Shown here: positions 48,201 to 51,200 of the stretch, one piece after another
Position numbering within the stretch: the stretch's first letter is position 1
Layout: each line of letters starts with the position of its first letter
Origin: Undaria pinnatifida
Taxonomy: Eukaryota > Sar > Phaeophyceae > Laminariales > Alariaceae
Direction: 5' to 3'
Length of the DNA: 64,000 nt
NCBI GenBank assembly: GCA_012845835.1
Contig: JABAKD010000028.1
Span: 5,552,296 to 5,616,295, forward strand
The notes under the pieces: model-generated
What the model was told of the DNA's origin: nothing
Databases searched by the model: none
What the model saw: the letters and a program-made list of their open reading frames with translations, nothing else
Program-made: the position numbers and the translations under genes

Positions 48201-51200
48201 TTTTTTTTTCGTTCGGCATTTTTTTTGCTGTCGGACACGTCCACGGGGCTCCGTCCGTATCTGATTTTTCCCCCCGATATATTTGTTGAAATATCATTTG
48301 TGTTTGTTTCTTGGTGTTGTTTGTTGTGTATCTATTAATAGGCCGTTTTTTTTGTTCTTCTGAAAGTTGACCCGTTTTTTTTGTGTTTTGGGGTGCGGCA
48401 AGAGAGCTACCCACCCCTGACGCGTGAAGCCGAGCCCCAGAAGAATTACATACTGCCCCCCCTGTCGAAGCATGCATGCGTCCGTGCGCGCCGTAACGTT
48501 CATGTGATCGATGCCATGCAGGTTACACTCCAAGTGCCAACAGCACATGAAGAACGCGGTTGACAAGCGAGCGGCGTACGCGGATGTGGAGAACAACTTC
48601 CACCCGGCCTTCCGGTTCTTCTTCCTCGAGAACTTTCCGGAGCCGTTCGCGTGGTACAACAGCAGGCTCACGTTCACCAGGTAGGTGTGCGACATTCCAT
48701 GGACCGGGTGCGCGGGCAACGGGAATGGAAACAGACTGGTACTATTCTAGACGGAATAATCAGCATCGTTTGGTATTCATATTTGTGCGCCGACGAAAAT
48801 GATCGCAGATAATCCCCAAATATTGGACTCGGCGATTGTAGCATAAGTATTTGATAAACACTCACATACCAGTGGTATACCTGCGGTAGTTTATTCAACT
48901 TAATTTGTTAACTATGATACTGATTGCCACCACTACGTTTTATTGACGGTGTACAGTTAAGGCCAGTTGTTAAGAAACACGGTCCAAGGAATTGAGTTTC
49001 GACCTTTCACGAACAACACGAAACTCAGTTTAAGAAACACAAGCCTCAAACCGGCAGCCATTTCGTGTTGGATATAGGAAAATATGAGAATCAGCGATCG
49101 ACATACCAGATAAAAAATGAGATCGCTGTGGAATCGCGGACCGGAATGAGAAACGAGGACTACGATATCCCCCCACAGCGGAAGTTCCTGACTGTTGCGT
49201 TTCGTGTTTTTCTTCACAAATCGGGGTCCATGCCCTTTGCTTTGTATGGACACTGTTAGGTTATCCCGTTCGTGTTCCCTGCAAAACTGTAATCTTTTCA
49301 CTGATCTGCCTCATCATGCTGCCTACAGAGCGTACAGCAGTTGGAGGCATCAAAGCCGGCCGTAAGATGACGAAAGCTAAGAAATACAACGGTTGAAGAC
49401 GGCCCAGAGAAAAAATAAATCGCCGTTTAAGAAATACGGCTGGTGTGCGTGCGCACACGAAATAATGCGTTGGGTCCTCAAGTTGATGTTCCTTCGAACG
49501 ACGCTCCTGTAGAAATCATAACAGCTCGAGATGCATACTGTACGGCGGAGGAGCCTGGAGGTACTGCGAGTGCTGTCAGTGTTTGAGCATTGGAGCCGTG
49601 CTACGATGGGGGGCGCGCTTTCTGGACACAGTATTTCTCACAATGTGTTACATGAGCTGGCTTGACGGATCGCACTTTCATAATGTATTGCCTTTTTCCC
49701 GCCTGGTCCTACAGGAAATTGGGGACCATGCCGATGCCATATAGCCGTGCTCCGTAGCTTTCCGTTTCTGCCTTTTTTACGATTGGTTCGCGTAGTTGTT
49801 TAGATATGGCTGTTCGAGTGCAGTGAAGTTCCTTCTGCGAAGACGGTTAACAAGCTATTGTGAGTGCCTTAAACAAATTCCCCTTGAAATGCAGTGGCTT
49901 CATTATTATATCTGACTTTTTCCCCGAGAGGCAGAACCACAGCGTATAATCTTAGGAGCCCGTGAGACTGACAAAGATACTCAGAAACGAGCTTGAGGTG
50001 AGCCTGATAGCTATCTGGGAAACGAGAGATTGGGAACTCATTATCGTTCCACATCAAGTGAACGAGCCTGATAAACATACCATGTATCTACTACCACTTC
50101 AAATGAGACTGATGGACATCTCAGCAGTGGATGCGATAACTGAGACTGAGAAAGGAATCTCACAAAAACGCGCCCGATAAAATACCGTTTAAATAAGCCT
50201 GGCAACTGAACACTACCCGAATATTAAGCAATGGCAATATGAGAAAGTTGGAACAAATTCCGCATGCAAAAGGTGCGGCCGGTTTGTCACGCAGCTTGCA
50301 AATATGAGTATTATCGACCGTCACATTTATCGAGTTCACGGCTGACGAATTTAAAGTAGTTGTATAAGTACGAGACTGTTGTGGAAACCTCAGAAGTGAG
50401 TCTGAAAACCGACACTGATCAAGGAGCCGCAGAAACGAGGCTGATGAAACGTCTGAAGAATGAGACTGATAATTGGCTCAGAAATGAGATTGACGATTAA
50501 AAATCAGAAATGCGAGGGGTGAGAAATTGTACTGGTTCATGAGACCGACAATCGAAACAAGTCTTAGAGTCGAGCCTGAGGAGGAAAACAAATGTCAGCA
50601 GCGAGCCTGACAACTAATAAGTGAGACTGAGTCCTGTTATTCCAATTTCTTCATTCTATTGGTAGTTTCCTTCCATGTTTTTCAACGTGGCGCTGCCTTT
50701 ATCCTCTGATGTATGGCAGTGTATTCATCCTACTGCAACCCTTGGCTTGCGAAACACTTACCAGGTATGAACTATGTGCGTGTTCGGCGCATATTCTAGA
50801 TCGTGCAAGCACGAGTGTAAACAGGGACCCAAACGTGACACAAAACAATGACACAGGAATGTTAGTCTATCCTAAGCATGCAGAGTTCTTGTATGTATAC
50901 ATGGCATATATACATTTTTTCCCGCGCCAACACCAAGGAAGCACACTCCAGATCCGCGGGGGTACTTTCGTGCGTTTTTGGCCTCGTTTTTGTTTACGTC
51001 TTCGGGCGAAGGCGTCTTGCACCATTTGCACACAAGCAAGGGTATCGTGGCGCATTTCTACTTCATTTACACACGGTTAATCCTTTTGGGCGCCGTTTGA
51101 ATCGACCAAAAACACGGGAAGAGCGATCTCTGCCAATCTCAGATGCTGTGCGCGTGTTGTCTAGCTCCTGACGTTGCACTTGGGAACACAGCCCCTGTCC

